A stretch of DNA of 64,000 nt, taken from NCBI RefSeq assembly GCF_015354505.1, contig NZ_JACAFP010000006.1:186001-250000 (forward strand). The letters are read 5' to 3'. This DNA comes from Microbacterium sp. UFMG61 (GTDB lineage: Bacteria; Actinomycetota; Actinomycetes; Actinomycetales; Microbacteriaceae). The notes under the pieces were generated by a model. It was not told where the DNA came from, searched no databases, and worked only from the letters and a program-made list of their open reading frames with translations. Positions 63,070 to 64,000 of the stretch are shown one piece after another (positions within the stretch are counted from its first letter, which is position 1; every line of letters starts with the position of its first letter). Both the position numbers and the translations under genes were made by a program.

Positions 63070-64000
63070 GAGCCGGCCTTCAGATGCGCGGCGACCGCAC
63101 TGAGTGCATCGTCCAGCGAGACCTCCGGCCGATAGCCGAGGTCTTCCCTCGCCCGTGAGATGTCGAGAGTCTGCGAGTAGGCGATCGTGCTCAGGGTGTA
63201 CCGGGTCAGCGGGGGTTCCGGTCGACCGGGAATCACCGAGCAGACCGCCTCCAGAGTCGATGCGAGAGCCCAGGCGACCCGTCTGTTCAGGGGGCGGAAG
63301 CGCGGCTGCTCCCCCAGCAGCGTGAGCAACGTCGTCAGCAGATCTCGGAATCGGCGGGGATCGCCGTTCGAGATGTTGTACACCCCGCCCGCAGCGTCTC
63401 CCCGGGTGATCGCGAGCCGGAGCGCGGATGCCACGTTCTCGACGGCCGTGACGTCGATGAGGTTCTCCCCGCCGCCGAAGAGGGGCACCCCGACCCTGGT
63501 ATGCACGTCCAGCAGCCTCGGAACCAGGCTCGGATCGCCGGCGCCGATGAGGCCCCGGGGCCGGAGGATCACGAGCTCCTCGATCTCCTGCGCATCGCGT
63601 GCATCGAGCAGCAGATCCTCCGCCGCGTTCTTCGAACGGATGTAGCCGTTCAGGCGGTTGGTGCGGTCGACCTCGGACTCGCGGATGTCGAGACGGTCGC
63701 GGTTCGCGGCGTAGACGCTCGGCGACGAGACATGCACGAGCCGCCGCACGCGGTTGCGCCGCGCGAACTCCACGACGTGGCGAGTACCTGCGACGTTGGC
63801 CCCGTGGAACTCCTTCCACGAGCCCCAGGGAGTGGACAGCGCCGCACAGTGGATGACGGCGTCGACCGGGAGCTCCTGCGACGAGAGAGAAGCGAGATCT
63901 CCCACGACCCGGTGTCGCTCGTCGGCGACGCGGGCGAGGGCTGTCGCGTTCCTCCCGGCTGCGAAGACCTCGTAGCCGTGTCGGCGCAGTTCGGGCACGA
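63066..64000 (-). CDS. OleD-like NAD(P)-dependent epimerase/reductase, 5' truncated
   Basis: The 311 visible residues are an extended SDR of the 3-beta-HSD/OleD type: V-H-V-S-S-P-S-V-Y, catalytic Y-I-R-S-K (N-G-Y-I-R-S-K-N), L-R-P-R-G-L-I-G-A-G-D, and G-G-G-E-N-L-I-D-V-T-A-V-E-N-V. The N-terminal glycine-rich motif lies beyond the window edge. It probably reduces a beta-keto acid or ester made by the ketosynthase. It is the first visible gene of the cluster. Confidence 0.88.
   Translation of the reverse strand, partial: VPELRRHGYEVFAAGRNATALARVADERHRVVGDLASLSSQELPVDAVIHCAALSTPWGSWKEFHGANVAGTRHVVEFARRNRVRRLVHVSSPSVYAANRDRLDIRESEVDRTNRLNGYIRSKNAAEDLLLDARDAQEIEELVILRPRGLIGAGDPSLVPRLLDVHTRVGVPLFGGGENLIDVTAVENVASALRLAITRGDAAGGVYNISNGDPRRFRDLLTTLLTLLGEQPRFRPLNRRVAWALASTLEAVCSVIPGRPEPPLTRYTLSTIAYSQTLDISRAREDLGYRPEVSLDDALSAVAAHLKAGS

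Overview
The window is high-GC actinobacterial DNA. Gene content (DUF3000/RNase D, DUF3159-DUF3710-dut-DUF3093-DUF4193-SepH, HIT next to thrS), short intergenic spaces, frequent GTG starts and tRNA types all fit the Microbacteriaceae, most likely Microbacterium. All assignments come from reading the sequence and recalling families; no database search was run.

Left host block (1-8790): the 3' end of a MocR-type regulator followed by a frameshifted pyridoxal kinase gene (pdxY); HIT hydrolase and thrS with short dispersed repeats; small membrane proteins (YnfA, DoxX-like); a DNA photolyase; and a divergent SDR / TetR-butanediol-type dehydrogenase locus.

Mobile element (about 8796-25135, 16.3 kb): integrated at the 3' end of tRNA-Val(GAC), flanked by a 20-bp identical att core. 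It holds a tyrosine integrase, coupled small early genes (several HTH proteins), a 560-bp gene-free stretch packed with promoter/hairpin units, a RepA-like ATPase with clustered GTTGC/GCAAC motifs, a WhiB-like protein, a coiled-coil protein, a scaffold-like protein, an unrecognised 303-aa protein, a tail tape measure, a repeat-rich tail protein, a cargo region (DUF6766 plus a 35-aa membrane peptide; an unknown 328-aa protein overlapping a small membrane protein) and a ParB-like protein. I find no terminase, portal, major capsid, tail tube or lysis gene. It is either a prophage reduced by deletion or a phage satellite carrying its own scaffold and tail parts. This is the most interesting part of the window.

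Middle host block (25111-37400): tRNA-Val(GAC), tRNA-Cys, tRNA-Gly and a second tRNA-Val(CAC); a fatty acid desaturase; a siderophore uptake operon (AraC regulator, lipoprotein, siderophore-interacting reductase, two permeases, ATPase) with a DtxR/IdeR-like box; a decayed ECF sigma/SnoaL gene; a zinc-ribbon GIY-YIG-like protein; SPW and Pr6Pr membrane proteins; a PemK/MazF-like protein; and the ammonium transporter amt with two GlnR-like sites upstream.

Right host block (37400-64000): ZapE-like ATPase, sulfurtransferase-SufE pair, alpha/beta hydrolase, DUF3000, RNase D, fatty-acid beta-oxidation genes (fadA-fadB), SPFH protein, dxs, aconitase with a perfect 24-bp palindrome upstream, DUF3159, DUF3710, dut, DUF3093, DUF4193, sepH, an alkaline-phosphatase-superfamily protein, topoisomerase IV/gyrase subunit A, and a coupled four-gene cluster (KASIII/OleA-like, adenylate-forming enzyme, MBL-fold hydrolase, OleD-like reductase) running off the right edge.
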